Assembly (NCBI GenBank): GCA_964036295.1
Contig: OZ038469.1
Location: 15,805,591 to 15,869,590 of the forward strand
Length of the DNA: 64,000 bases
Direction of reading: 5' to 3'
DNA from: Plumapathes pennacea
Taxonomy: Eukaryota > Cnidaria > Anthozoa > Antipatharia > Myriopathidae
Under the pieces are notes generated by a model. That model worked only from the letters and a program-made list of their open reading frames with translations. It was not told where the DNA came from and did no database searches. Below, in pieces: positions 38,348-48,969 of the stretch (positions are counted from its first letter, which is position 1; each line of letters starts with the position of its first letter). The translations under genes were made by a program, and so were the position numbers.

Positions 38348-39973
38348 ATGGCTGCATCGGAGAATACGGCTTCGCTTAACTTAAAGATAATCAATATGGT
38401 GGCATTTTTCATATTCGGTTTTGTCGAAGAGGGGCTGTTTTGTGCAGCAGGGATTAGCGCAGCGGAGGATATCTTGGCCGGAACCACAATTTCAACCTCG
38501 GTTGTCCTACTGTGCATTACAGGGCCGTATTTTGTTGGAACACTGCTCATGCCTCCGTTTGTTCATCGGCTTCCAAGGTCTGCCGTGTTGTCATTGCAGT
38601 TCTGCTGCTTTCTCAGTGGACTTCTATTGATTGCTATGCTTCGTAACTTGGCGTGGAATCTCGTGGGAGTCTGTCTGGTCTCGTTTGGAACCTGCTTGGG
38701 CGATATCTATTTCCTCGCATGGACGTCTTGCTATGAAAAAGACGTACTAACAGCGTTTACCGCGGGAACTGGAGCAGGTATTTGGCTTGCGACTGTGTAT
38801 TACGCCGGTAAGTTAACAATATACCAGGGAAATGGGGGAGTGCTACACTTCTGAGATTTTTTAGCAAAAATAGCGCACAAAATAAGCAGTGCCCTTTCAT
38901 TAGTTCTGGTATAACTTTATGAACGCAACATATTTTCCCCGTAGGAGCTCATGCATGTCTAGAGCAAGCCTCCAGCCCCACACTTTCCGCTTGCTCGCAC
39001 ATGTGACTGACTCGAACTCGTAATGAATCAATGTTCATTCACGCATGGTAGAAGCTTTAGCGCGCAAGTGAGCACCATTGCACACGCATTCTCAAAATCA
39101 TCAATGAGCATGCGAATGAAAGTGGCGAGAACTAAATGACTTTTTTCTTGACAAACAGCAATGACCACGTGGCTGTGTGTGACCCACATCACCACGATCC
39201 TGACACTTTTATGCTTCCCACCTCTTATCCTACTGTGCTACTGCCTCATGGAGAAGAAGGACATTGGCACACATGATACCAAAACGACAAGCTTCAAGGA
39301 AGTCTCGTACACTCCGCTCAACTCATCATCTTCAGCTAATGAGCAGGAGGGCCTAAAATGGCGAGAAAAGTTTCAAGTGGTTCGAGAAAATGCTCTCCTA
39401 TTGACATCCCTATTCCTCGGCCACTTTTGTGAACACTTGTGCATTCAAAGCATTGTAACCGTTCTAGCATTTCCCGACGCTCCTTTCGGCACCAGAGATC
39501 ATTACCAGTACTACATTTTCACATTTTGGTTGGGCCAATTGATTGGTCGATTTTACAATCTGTTCGCGTCAGCATGCCCCACTATCCTCCCACCTTGTAC
39601 AAGGCACACTTGGATTTTCGCTTCATTCATCTTGGCGAGTGTGCTACTGTTGCTTTTTGATGCTTGGTTTCGCTTCCTGTATAGCGTTTGGCTGGTCTTG
39701 GGTCTAGTCTTCTTCGTAGGTATCAACGGGGGAGCACTCTACTCCAGCTCGTACGCTGCGGCCTCCCACAGCTCCAGCTCCTGGCGCCGTGTAGAATTTT
39801 CCCGCCCTTTTTTGAGCGTTGGAGTGGGGACTGGAATTGTCCTCGCCTCACTTATTGGGCTTATCACTGAGCCTAGGTTAAAACAGCACTGTTTGATAAC
39901 TTCTGAGGATAACATTTATTGTATAACCCGGGCAATGAACTGGACAGAGCACAAATGTCTCCAGCATGCTTGA
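38348..39973 (+). CDS. Battenin (CLN3)-like lysosomal membrane protein, copy a
   Basis: Multi-pass protein of the CLN3/battenin family. Two exons, 38348-38807 and 39159-39973, 424 aa; the ATG sits in GCGACCATGG, and the exons join as GCC G + CA ATG. Family landmarks: an N-terminal helix NMVAFFIFGFVEEGLF with SAAEDILAG (compare the human LSAAHDIL), GTCLGDIYFLAWTSCYEK and a TGTGAGIW loop, a cytosolic loop (DTKTTSFKEVSYTPL...EEGLKWREKF replaced in part), then LGHFCEHLCIQS and DHYQYYIF. About ten hydrophobic stretches are visible. After the last helix comes a cysteine-containing tail with an NWTE glycosylation site. The canonical CNN.SYVVM motif is not conserved, so this is a divergent paralogue. 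First of three tandem copies. Confidence 0.8.
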
Positions 39974-41280
39974 AGTGCATGTAAATCCCGGGGAGGGGGG
40001 ACACACTTTAATTTTTTTTTTTTTTTTTTTTTTTTTTTAAGGCGAGTTTCTGTCCAGACTTGATATACCCGCACAACGTTATCTTGTGTATACATGCCTT
40101 ACTCTTTATATACCATCTCAAAGTACCAACCAAAACTATGACCCTTATGTAAGTGAATTTTGCAATGCGGCCAGAATAGTGTACGAATTGCACTCGATGA
40201 TCTCACCAAATGTTTAGTAAGGGGATAGATATATACCCTGCAAGCAGAACATCCTTCAATTTTCCCTACTTATTGGATAATTCTTCTTTTTTTTCTTTTT
40301 TTTTTTTTTGCCGTATAAAGGATTAGTGAAATTAGTTTTGACAGCGACTGATAAAGAACTACAGCCGTTTTTCTGACTTTTTTTGTTTGTGTGGTTGCAT
40401 GCATTTTCCTTTAAAACTCGCCAATTATAACAATTAAAACTGTAAAAGTTTTCCAGAAAATTTGTTCGGGGAGGCTGTATCGTGGGGTCAAAACAGCGAC
40501 TCTTACATAGTAACCTCTTTTTGTGCAACCTTGCATATAAGGAAACTGCTGCCAGCAATGTTCTTTCCTGATAGTGTGTTTACAGTTGCACGCGGAAACT
40601 TGTCAGTGCGGTGTTTTTAGAGCTTTGCAGCACTTTAAAGTACCAATACGATTTCCCCCCACGAGCTGCCCCTGTGTCTCCGAGACTAAATTTTCTGAGG
40701 CAGATTGTTTTTTTTAATATGGTCGAAAAATCAATCAGTTTTAGTTTGAAGTAGGGCAAGGGTTTTGAGAACACTCCGACTCAAAGCTATAAAGGGTTTC
40801 ACCCCCTCCCCCTCCCCCGAGAAGATGTTTTTGGGGGCAGGGCCTTTAACGGCTAGCTATACACGTAGCTAATAATGAACCGCCCAAGCCATATATACAT
40901 GTAAAATTCAACGTGGTCCCATCCAAAAATCAGTAGCCGTAAATCTCTTTCGATGCGGACATCGCGCGGGTTTAGCTGTAGAAACTTGATTTCATTTTTT
41001 AAAAGGCTCGAGTAGTCGCAAGACAACTGAATTATCGCCGGGAATGGTTCATTTGAATGTTTAGTGCTTTGCCTAAGTCTCTTTCGTTGTCAAGGGTTTC
41101 GCATCATTCTTTTTTTTTTATTTACACTTGGGAGCGATGCAACCTGACACGAACACAGAAAACGGCAAACAGCGCGAAAACTATCTCTGCTTCAAGGTTG
41201 GTTAGTTCAGTTATACGGTGGGGCGACCGCTGACATAATTTAATCAGACTGCGGGGGTAACCATCCTTACGTGGGAATTC
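39974..41280. other. 3' flank of CLN3-like copy a
   Basis: Homologous, with gaps, to the flanks of copies b (47353-47890) and c (50922-51610), for example TTTTTAGAGCTTTGCAGCACTTTAAAGTACC at about 40612 and 51506. Contains poly-T tracts at 40012-40039 and 40285-40309. No exon is seen. Confidence 0.5.
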
Positions 41281-41315
41281 GCTTCCCACAAAATTCAAGA
41301 GGAATCCCAAGCGCA

Positions 41316-41414
41316 TAGCCTGCAAATACAGCCGTCTCCCGTCGGGAAGCTTGTTTGAGCCTCCCGAGACAGACACAAGCTTCCGGACGGGAGACGGCTG
41401 TAATTCGCAGGCTA
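41316..41414. repeat. MITE (99 bp) with perfect 9-bp target duplication
   Basis: Ends TAGCCTGCAAATACAGCCG and CGGCTGTAATTCGCAGGCTA are inverted. CCAAGCGCA is duplicated at 41307-41315 and 41415-41423. The paralogous promoter at 36723-36731 has a single CCAAGCGCA, an empty site. Nine-base duplications are typical of Mutator-like elements; the assignment is inference. Confidence 0.8.
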
Positions 41415-41506
41415 CCAAGCGCACCCTGCACCATTTTACGCACCACGAGCACAAGGCACGCTGGGATACGTTTTTGCGCGGGTGGCCCTGGGATCAAGTT
41501 TTCAAA

Positions 41507-42861
41507 ATGGCGGCGAAAACATGCAGATTTTGCCAAACCTTTTTTTGCAGTACTTTAAAGCGTCAGTTATGGCCCCCAGCTCTCGTTAAGGTAAAAACAC
41601 TCATAATCATTTTGTGTGAAAGTCGTCCAAATGAATCTCAACTACAAGGTTCAGCACAGCTCAAGATTTGGGAGATGCACCATATACCAAGTCACCGGTG
41701 ACATCACAAAGCAAAACCAATTAATATTATGTGTGGTTATGAAGATTTGCTGTTGAAAAAGTTTAATATCCCATAGGGCCTTTCGACAGTGATCAAAGAC
41801 CGCCAAGAGCTTGTTAAAGATATTTAAGTCATGTAAACGCTTCAACAACAGCAGTAATCATGTTATTTGTAGTTGTGCATTGGTCAATTCCAGCTGTTAC
41901 CATCAAATCCACTACAACCCACTCCCCCCCCCCCCCCCCCCCTCCCCCCCTCCATGCTTCCATGGTGAACTGAAGCTGCTTGATGCCTGGATCCAGCTGC
42001 CCAACTCTCCCACATATGTGTTTCTTCCTTTAAACAATAATGACATAAAAATGCCATTTCTTTTTTGGCAAAACTTAGCTTGTGAGCTTATAAGTTTCAG
42101 CTGACCAATCTACCCCACACCCATAAGGGCCACGACCCTCAACTGAGTGGTGCCCAAACCCCTGGCCTAAATCTCTGAAATCTCTAAAATTTTGTTGAGG
42201 TTGGCAGTTTTGTGTTTGGGAAATATTAATGTTCAGTTTAATTTGAAAATGTTCTGCTGCAGAATTCACAATCTTACAGCAGCAGGGCAGAACTGTACAC
42301 ACTAAAACCTGAAAGACTTGCACAGATCCAGGAATCACCCAGTGGCTGGGTACCACCTGCAGGTATTAACTGCACCCTTAAAACCTGTTTTTTACCACAA
42401 CAGACTAGTTTCTCGCTCTCTGATTGGTCGATTTGCTGTAATAAATAAGAGTCCAGACAACGATGCTGACGCCAGATGACGTCAGTATCTCACGTTTTGC
42501 AGCGAAATACAACGAAAGTTTCCTGCTTATTTCTAAATGTTGTGGTAAAAAACAAATTTCCACTGGTTTGCCGTGGTGTGGACTCTTATTTACCATGATT
42601 TACGTCATCACATGGCCAAAATTAGTTGCGGACTCACTCGGTGAAGCGCCTCGTGAGTCCACAACATTTTGACCATGTGATGACGTAAATCGTGGTAAAT
42701 AAGAGTCCACACCACGGCAAACCAGTGGAATTTATTAAATAGCACTATGGACACATGTAACCTGCCACAAGAATGATTAGAATATATACAAGCATCTAAT
42801 AATGATAATGATGTTGTTGGTGATGATGATGATGATGATGATAATGATGTTGGTGATGATA

Positions 42862-42894
<33 letters not shown>

Positions 42895-44471
42895 ATTCCT
42901 AAAGATGATGGTGATGATGGTGATGATGATTAATGCAGATGATGGCATGGTTATGGTGGTGATAATGATGGTGATAGTAATGATGGTAATGATGAATGAT
43001 GGTGGTAATGATGAATAATGATATAGTAATGATGAATGATGGTGGTAATGATGAATAATGATAGTAATGATGAATGATGGTGGTAATGATGAATAATGAT
43101 AGTAATGATGAATGATGGTGGTAATGATTGGTGATGTGGATGATGTTATAATGATGGTGATACTGACAATTTTGGTGATGTGGATAATGATTGTGATTGA
43201 TGGTAAATGATGATGGTGATGGAGATAATAATGATGGTGAGAAAACTGATGCCTGTATGTGGCCACTAAAAATAAATGAACATCATATTTGAACAGATCC
43301 ACCTCCAGACCTACCTTTCCACCTGAAACGCACAAAACAGAACAACTTGCCAGTTTATACAGACATCAAAAGAGGAGGAAATTTAAAGATCACTGTCATC
43401 AGGAAAGTCCAAGGAGATCTAAGGGTAAGCAGTGTTCAATTTTCAAGGTGCAAAAGTACAAATTCTCCCAACCATTCAAGAAGAAGCTGTATGAATGATG
43501 TAATGAGAATTGATGCTCGTTCAGCCTTTTCATTAGAGTAAGCTATAAAAACGGTCTGCATACTGCATGATGTATCTCTGGCAGGAAACTGAGCCCGGGG
43601 GAGGGGGGGGGGGGGGGGGGGGGGGTACTCCCATATATTTCTTATATAGGGATGTTCCTCCCGATAGGGTATCATTTTCAGGGTCTTGTGTCTTAAACAG
43701 GGTATCAAATTTTACATTCTTGTGTCTTAAACAGGGTTATTTTCTGAAGATTTTCTCCTCTTCCCCTCCCCCCTCAACCACATTTTTGCTCTCGTCATTT
43801 TCGCGTGATTTCTTCATATGTTCCAGTGGAAACGCGTGCAATGCAGGCTAACTTATCTAAACTTAGTCTTGAACAGGGTATCAAATTAGAGCACTTTGTC
43901 TTAGACAGGGTAGCAAAATTTCCATTTTGTGTCTTGAATAGGGTCAGGGTTTTATAGAGTCAGCGGAACACCCCTACCCAAATTCCTATTGAGTACCCCC
44001 CCTCCCAGGAAACTGAGAGTGAATTTTCTGTAGTTAAAGGACAAAAAAAGGGGCAAGAACTATTCTTGGGCTGCAATTGACACCATGGCAGCCTGTTGGA
44101 GGACATTAACTGTTATTGAAATTACATTTAGTGATATTAAGTTTTAGTAAAAGATTGCTCATTAACTTCTATTGTATTGTAAGTGGATCCATTACCTTTA
44201 TTACCTTTGTATTATGAAGCTCTGATTGCAACCCAAGAATTATATAAAGCCATGTGCTTCAGAAACAAACCATCTTGGCAACAAGACTTTGCTGCTACTA
44301 GTGATGCATTTAATTTTATATCTGATTATGTTTCAGGAATTAGAGAAATGTCTGCAACTCCATCTTGGGAAGGATCTGGATTGCCAAATTAATGAATTAA
44401 CAAGTCAAGTCAAGATCAAGGGAAATCACCAGGCCGCTGCACAAAAACTCCTCAAGGCATTGGGCTTTTAG
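41507..44471 (+). CDS. MRPL49: Mitochondrial large ribosomal subunit protein mL49
   Basis: Component of the mitochondrial 39S subunit. Four exons: 41507-41590, 42263-42362, 43297-43424, 44337-44471; 148 aa (human protein 166). Exon 1 is a mitochondrial presequence (basic, no acidic residues: MAAKTCRFCQTFFC...KRQLWPP). The core is recognisable: SGWVPPADPPPDLPFHLKR, NNLPVYTDI, ITVIRKVQGDL, and ELEKCLQLHL...TSQVKIKGNHQAAAQKLLKALGF, all close to human mL49. A YY1-like AAAATGGCGGC overlaps the start codon. A poly(A) signal AATAAA lies at 44631-44636. This is the intact copy; a relic of the other copy stays next to FAU at 36.8 kb. Confidence 0.92.
42797..43235. repeat. GAT/TGG-rich compound microsatellite
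   Basis: Runs of ATGATGATG lead into a higher-order unit GATGGTGGTAATGATGAATAATGATAGTAAT repeated about four times (43000-43130). In MRPL49 intron 2. The His-Tyr-rich ORF on the other strand is an artefact of this repeat. Confidence 0.9.
43590..44010. repeat. GGGTACTCCC-type dispersed element with poly-G (copy 3 of 3)
   Basis: GAGCCCGGGGGAGGG and a G tract lead into GGTACTCCCATATATTTC, followed by repeated CTTAAACAGGGTATCA motifs and the end GAGTACCCCCCCTCCCAGG. In MRPL49 intron 3. Confidence 0.65.
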
Positions 44472-45081
44472 CAGGCTTGTATTGACTGATACGCTTACAG
44501 TTGAGCCAACCCAGAGGAATGTTGGTGAAGGAGACTGATAAAAGCACAACTTTTTGACCAAAACTATTGGCCTAAACTTATAAGGATATATCAAAATTTG
44601 ACTGCAAAAATGTTAAAAACTGTATTGAGTAATAAAAATCACACGATCGAAACAATCAAAATTTAAATATTCAATCCGCAAAGAGTCAAGCCCATCACAG
44701 TCCCTATTATCGGTCCGATAAAAATTTATTCCAAACGAATTTAGAATTGATATCCCTGATCAAGCAGCTTTGAAGGCTTCAAAGACAAGCCAAAACCGAG
44801 CTTAAACAAATGTGTTTACTTTTTGCGGTAAAATATGCATATACGGGCACAAAAGACTATTAACAAAAAAAATGCAAATGTAGATGTGGGCTTTGTATGC
44901 ATATATGTAAGGAATTTCCTTGCTGATCAGGCGATACGGAACCCAACGGAGATAGTCGACTGGCCTTTTTTCGGTCGAAAACCGCGAGATATCGTTTTTC
45001 GTCTTCCGTGTCAAACCGGCCCACAACTTCCTTATCTAACAGGAAAACACAGTGCCTGTAATCAACTAATTAGCGGCGAAC

Positions 45082-47352
45082 ATGGCTGCATTGGAGAATA
45101 CGGCTTCGCTTCACTTAAAGATAATCAATATGGTGGCATTTTTCATATTCGGTTTTGTCGAACAGGGGCTGTTTTGTGCAGTAGGGATAAGCACAGCGGA
45201 GGATATCTTGGCCGGAACCACAATTTCAACCTCGGTTGTCCTACTGTGCATTACAGGGCCGTATTTCGTGGGAACATTGCTCATGCCTCCGTTTGTTCAT
45301 CGACTTCCAAGGTCTGCCGTGTTGTCATTGCAGTTCTGCTGCTTTCTCAGTGGACTTCTATTGATTGCCGTGGTTCATAACTTGGCGTGGAATCTCGTGG
45401 GAGTCTGTCTGGTCTCGTTTGGAACCTGCTTGGGCGATGTATATTTCCTCGCATGGACGTCTTGCTATGAGAAAGACATACTAAAAGCATTTACCGCGGG
45501 AACTGGAGCAGGTATTTGGCTTGCGAGTGTGTATTACGCCGGTAAGTTAACAATATACCAGAGAAAGGGGGGAGTGCGAAACTTCTGAGTGTTTTAGTTT
45601 TTAAAGTAAAAAAGCGCACAAAATCAGTAGTGTCCTTTTACTAGTTCTTGTCAGGATTCATACAATCTTGAAAAGCCTTTTGACTGCTTGTCTTGGAAAG
45701 TCATTGAATTCCTAAATAACGAACCCGTTGTTTTACACATGCAAATACCCAGTAGCTTAATGAATTGAGATTTTGATAATTACGCAACCTCGTTCCCAGG
45801 CTCTTTCATCTCCCGGCCCGGGAGATGAAAGAGCCTGGGAACGAGGTTGATAATTACGTTGACAACGCTTTCCGCTTGTTTGCACATGTGACTGACACAA
45901 ACTCGGAACGAACCGATGTTCATTCACGGATGGTACAAGCTTTAGCGCGCAAGTGTGTACCATTGCACACACGCACACACTCAAGGTCATCGATGACTAA
46001 GCATGCGAAAGACGGATAGGCCGTGGTCACCCTTGCGCCAAGAATGAGAAAAAGTTGTCCCGCCTGGCAGGTTTACCGAGGCGAGACAATTCGCTCTCCC
46101 GAGTTGTCTCATGCCCCGAGACGAGTTGGCGATCCTCATGTAAACGGGGAACTCGGGGTGGGAGGGTTGTCTCGGGTCTCGGGGGATGAAGAGGAATAAT
46201 GAATAAGAATAACGGGAATTTTTACAGCGGAATAATGGAATAACGACATTTTCTGGACTGGAATAATGGGAATTTTTGAGGTGGAATAATGGAATAATGA
46301 ACATTCCATTATTCCTCTTCATCCCCCGAACCATACATATAAACGGGGCTTAAGTTAAAGCACGCGCGACTTGCGCAATGGCATCTGTTCTATTGAAGTT
46401 TCGCTTCACCGTGTACCAGAGGCAACCAAAAATGGTTAGATCAAACAAAAGTTAACGTGATTGTGACCACGGCCATAAACTCAGGCTTGGGTGAATGAAA
46501 GTGACGAGTGCTAAATGACTTTTTTCTTGACAAACAGCAATGACTACGTGGCTGTGTGTGACCCCCAACACCACAATCCTGACAATTCTATGCTTGCCAC
46601 CTCTCACCCCACTGTTCTACTGCCTCATGGAGAAGAAGGACATTGGCACACATGATACCAAAACGACAAGCTTCAAGGAAGTCTCGTACACTCCACTCAA
46701 CCCTTCATCCCCAGCTGATGAACAAGAGGACCTAAAATGGCGAGAAAAGTTTCAAGCAGTCCGAGAAAATGCTCTCTTATTGATATCCCTGTTCCTCGGC
46801 TACTTTTGTGAATACCTTTGCATTCAAAGCATTGTAACCACTGTAGCATTTCCCGACGCTCCTTTCGACCCCAGGGATCATTACCAGTACTACATTTTCA
46901 TATTTTGGTTTGGCGAATTCATTGGTCGATCTTACAATCTATTCGCGTCAGCATGCCCCGCTATCCTCCCACCCTGTACAAGGCACACTTGGATTTTCAC
47001 TTTATTCATCCTGGCGAGTGTGCTACTGTTGCTTTTTGATGCTTGGTTTCGCTTCCTGTATAGCGTTTGGCTGGTCCTGGGTCTAGTCTTCTTCGTAGGT
47101 ATCAACGCGGGAGCACTCTACTGCAGCTCGTACGCCGCGGCCTCGCTCGGCTCCAGCTCCTGGCGCCATGTAGAATTTTCCCGCGCTTTTTTGAACGTTG
47201 GAGTGGGGGCTGGAATGGTCGTCGCGTCATTTATTGGGCTCATCACTGAGCCCAGGTTAAAGCAGCACTGTTTAATAACTACTGAAGATAACAATTATTG
47301 TATAACCCGGGCAATGAACTGGACAGAACACAAATGTCTCCAGCATGCTTGA
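45082..47352 (+). CDS. Battenin (CLN3)-like lysosomal membrane protein, copy b
   Basis: Two exons, 45082-45541 and 46538-47352, 424 aa, with the same splice position and phase as copies a and c. N-terminal helix NMVAFFIFGFVEQGLF, SVVLLCITGPYFVGTLL, GTCLGDVYFLAWTS and TGTGAGIWLASVYY are kept, and the C-terminal half is open throughout with the NWTEHKCLQHA tail. The 5' flank from about 44590 to 45080 matches that of copy a (37843-38347), so the duplication unit begins at the MRPL49 3' end. The intron (about 1 kb) is longer than in copy a because of two transposon insertions. A divergent CLN3 paralogue; transport function is not readable from sequence. Confidence 0.8.
45785..45849. repeat. Perfect 65-bp palindrome with 9-bp target duplication
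   Basis: Two 32-base arms beginning CAACCTCGTTCCCAGGCTC around one central C, without a mismatch. ATAATTACG is duplicated at 45776-45784 and 45850-45858. In the intron of CLN3-like copy b. Confidence 0.9.
46055..46350. repeat. Compound foldback element in CLN3-like copy b intron
   Basis: Outer part: GTCTCGGG/CCCGAGAC motifs and a TATAAACGGGGCTT end, related to 49897-50030 in copy c. Inner part: GGGGGATGAAGAGGAATAATG at 46181 pairs with CATTATTCC...TTCATCCCCC ending 46327. Confidence 0.55.
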
Positions 47353-47899
47353 AGTGCATATAAGTCCCGGGGTGGCGAGGTTCTGTCCAGACTTGATCTG
47401 CGTGCATGTTATCCCGTGTATACAGGCCTTACTCTTTATAAACCATCCAAGGCTCAAAGTACTGACCTAAACTATACGCCTTATATAAGTGAATTTTGAA
47501 ATGCGGCCAGAATAGTGCACGAATTACACTCAATTGCATCACCAAATGCTTAGTAAGTGAATAGATATATACCTAGCAAGCAGAACATCCTTCAATTTTC
47601 CATACTTATTTAATATTCCATCCTTAGTTTCGTGAAAATTGGTTTCGACGGCGACTAATAAAGAACTATAACCGTTTCTTCTGATTTGTTTGTGTGGTTG
47701 CATGCACTTTTCCTTTAAAACTCCGCACCAATTCCGACAAATTTTGCAATTAAAACTGTAAACGTTTTCCAGAAAATTTGTGCGGGCTTTATCATGGGTT
47801 CATAACAGCGACTCTTACATAGTAGCCTCTTTATGCAACTTTGCATATAAGGTAACTGCTGGCAATACTGTAAACACTATCAGGAATGTTTCAGAATTG
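47353..47899. other. 3' flank of CLN3-like copy b
   Basis: Matches the flanks of copies a and c (AGCAGAACATCCTTCAATTTTCC; ACAGCGACTCTTACATAGTA). No exon is seen. It ends where a retroelement fragment begins. Confidence 0.5.
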
Positions 47900-48445
47900 C
47901 CTTCTAACCCAGGCGCGAGAATTGGCATCTGTTGAGTGGTTTCCGTTCTAAGTTTGTGTACCAGCTTTCCAGTGTAAGTCGTTGGTAGTAGTTGGTACTG
48001 TGGCTGATGCATTCAGCAGAGTCCCAGTTGATGTCGTGTTTAGTCTGTCGGTGGTGTTCAGAAATGCGATTTCTGATGTCGCCGTTTCTGGTAGCTCGTT
48101 TGTGTTCAGTAAGTCTCGTGTTCAGGTTTCTGCCAACAACTACCGGCACCTTACAAACGACTGATAGATGACATCAAACGCAACCGAACGAACAATAGAC
48201 TAATCAACAGGACAAAAGAACATCAACCAAGCCGACTCGACCAACCATAGACCGACATAACGGACCAATCACTTCTACAACCAGAGACATATATACCGCC
48301 ATCTGACGAATACTTTTCACTTGACTCTGAAGATGACTTCCGCTCAGGTAGTCGAAACGTCAGTCACCAACAACAGTCTTTCTGGAGACTACTCTAACCC
48401 GGACGATCACAACCAACCTACTATCCAGATCACTACCTAAACATC
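47900..48445. mobile_element. Penelope-like retroelement fragment with internal inversion
   Basis: On the minus strand, 47904-48130 encodes GRNLNTRLTEHKRATRNGD, ISEHHRQTKHDINWDSA and YYQRLTLESWYTNLE, typical of the GIY-YIG endonuclease end of Penelope-like elements. From about 48131 the plus strand continues with QLPAPYKRLIDDIKRNRTNN-like sequence and the 3' part (CTCAGGTAGTCGAAACGTCAG). The two halves point in opposite directions, so the fragment is inverted at about 48130. Non-functional. Confidence 0.6.
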
Positions 48446-48969
48446 GCGACGGGATTCTACCATTAATACTGGCCGCAGCGGCTCTAAATTAATACAAGGG
48501 ACATAGGAGACAACTAATAATGGGTTGCGAACGTTTAGTTTGAGTTTCATTATCAAATTCTATGATTTTCCGGGATCGGTAAAATTCCCGTACATTTCCT
48601 TATAATCTTGAGTTGCGCAACATTTCGTCACCGAGTTTGGGCCGCCTGTGAAAAAAGAAGCCAAAGACCGAGCTTAAAGAAATGTGTTTACTTTTTGCGG
48701 TAGTCAATAAATCTGCATATATGGGCACAAAGGAGTAGTACCAGAAAGAATGCAAATCATGCATATATCTTCATGGAAACTACGTATGCATAACATACCT
48801 TACTGATCAGACGACAGTCGACTAGCCTTTTTTGGTCCAAAACCGCGAGATATCGTTTTGCGTTTTCCGTGTCAAACCGGCCCACAACTTCTTTGTTCAA
48901 GCAGAAAAATTTATTTCTGTGTCATACCTAACGGGAAAAAGGACAGCGCCTGTAAACAACTTAGCGAAC

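Noticed and set aside
39439-39660. Alternative frame ORFs inside CLN3-like exon 2, repeated in all three copies (for example MHSKHCN...)
   Set aside because: They are conserved only because the battenin frame is conserved; they show no own start context or family match.
42796-43335. 179-aa His/Tyr-rich ORF on the minus strand
   Set aside because: It is the translation of the ATG/GAT microsatellite inside MRPL49 intron 2; a real exon lies on the other strand at 43297.
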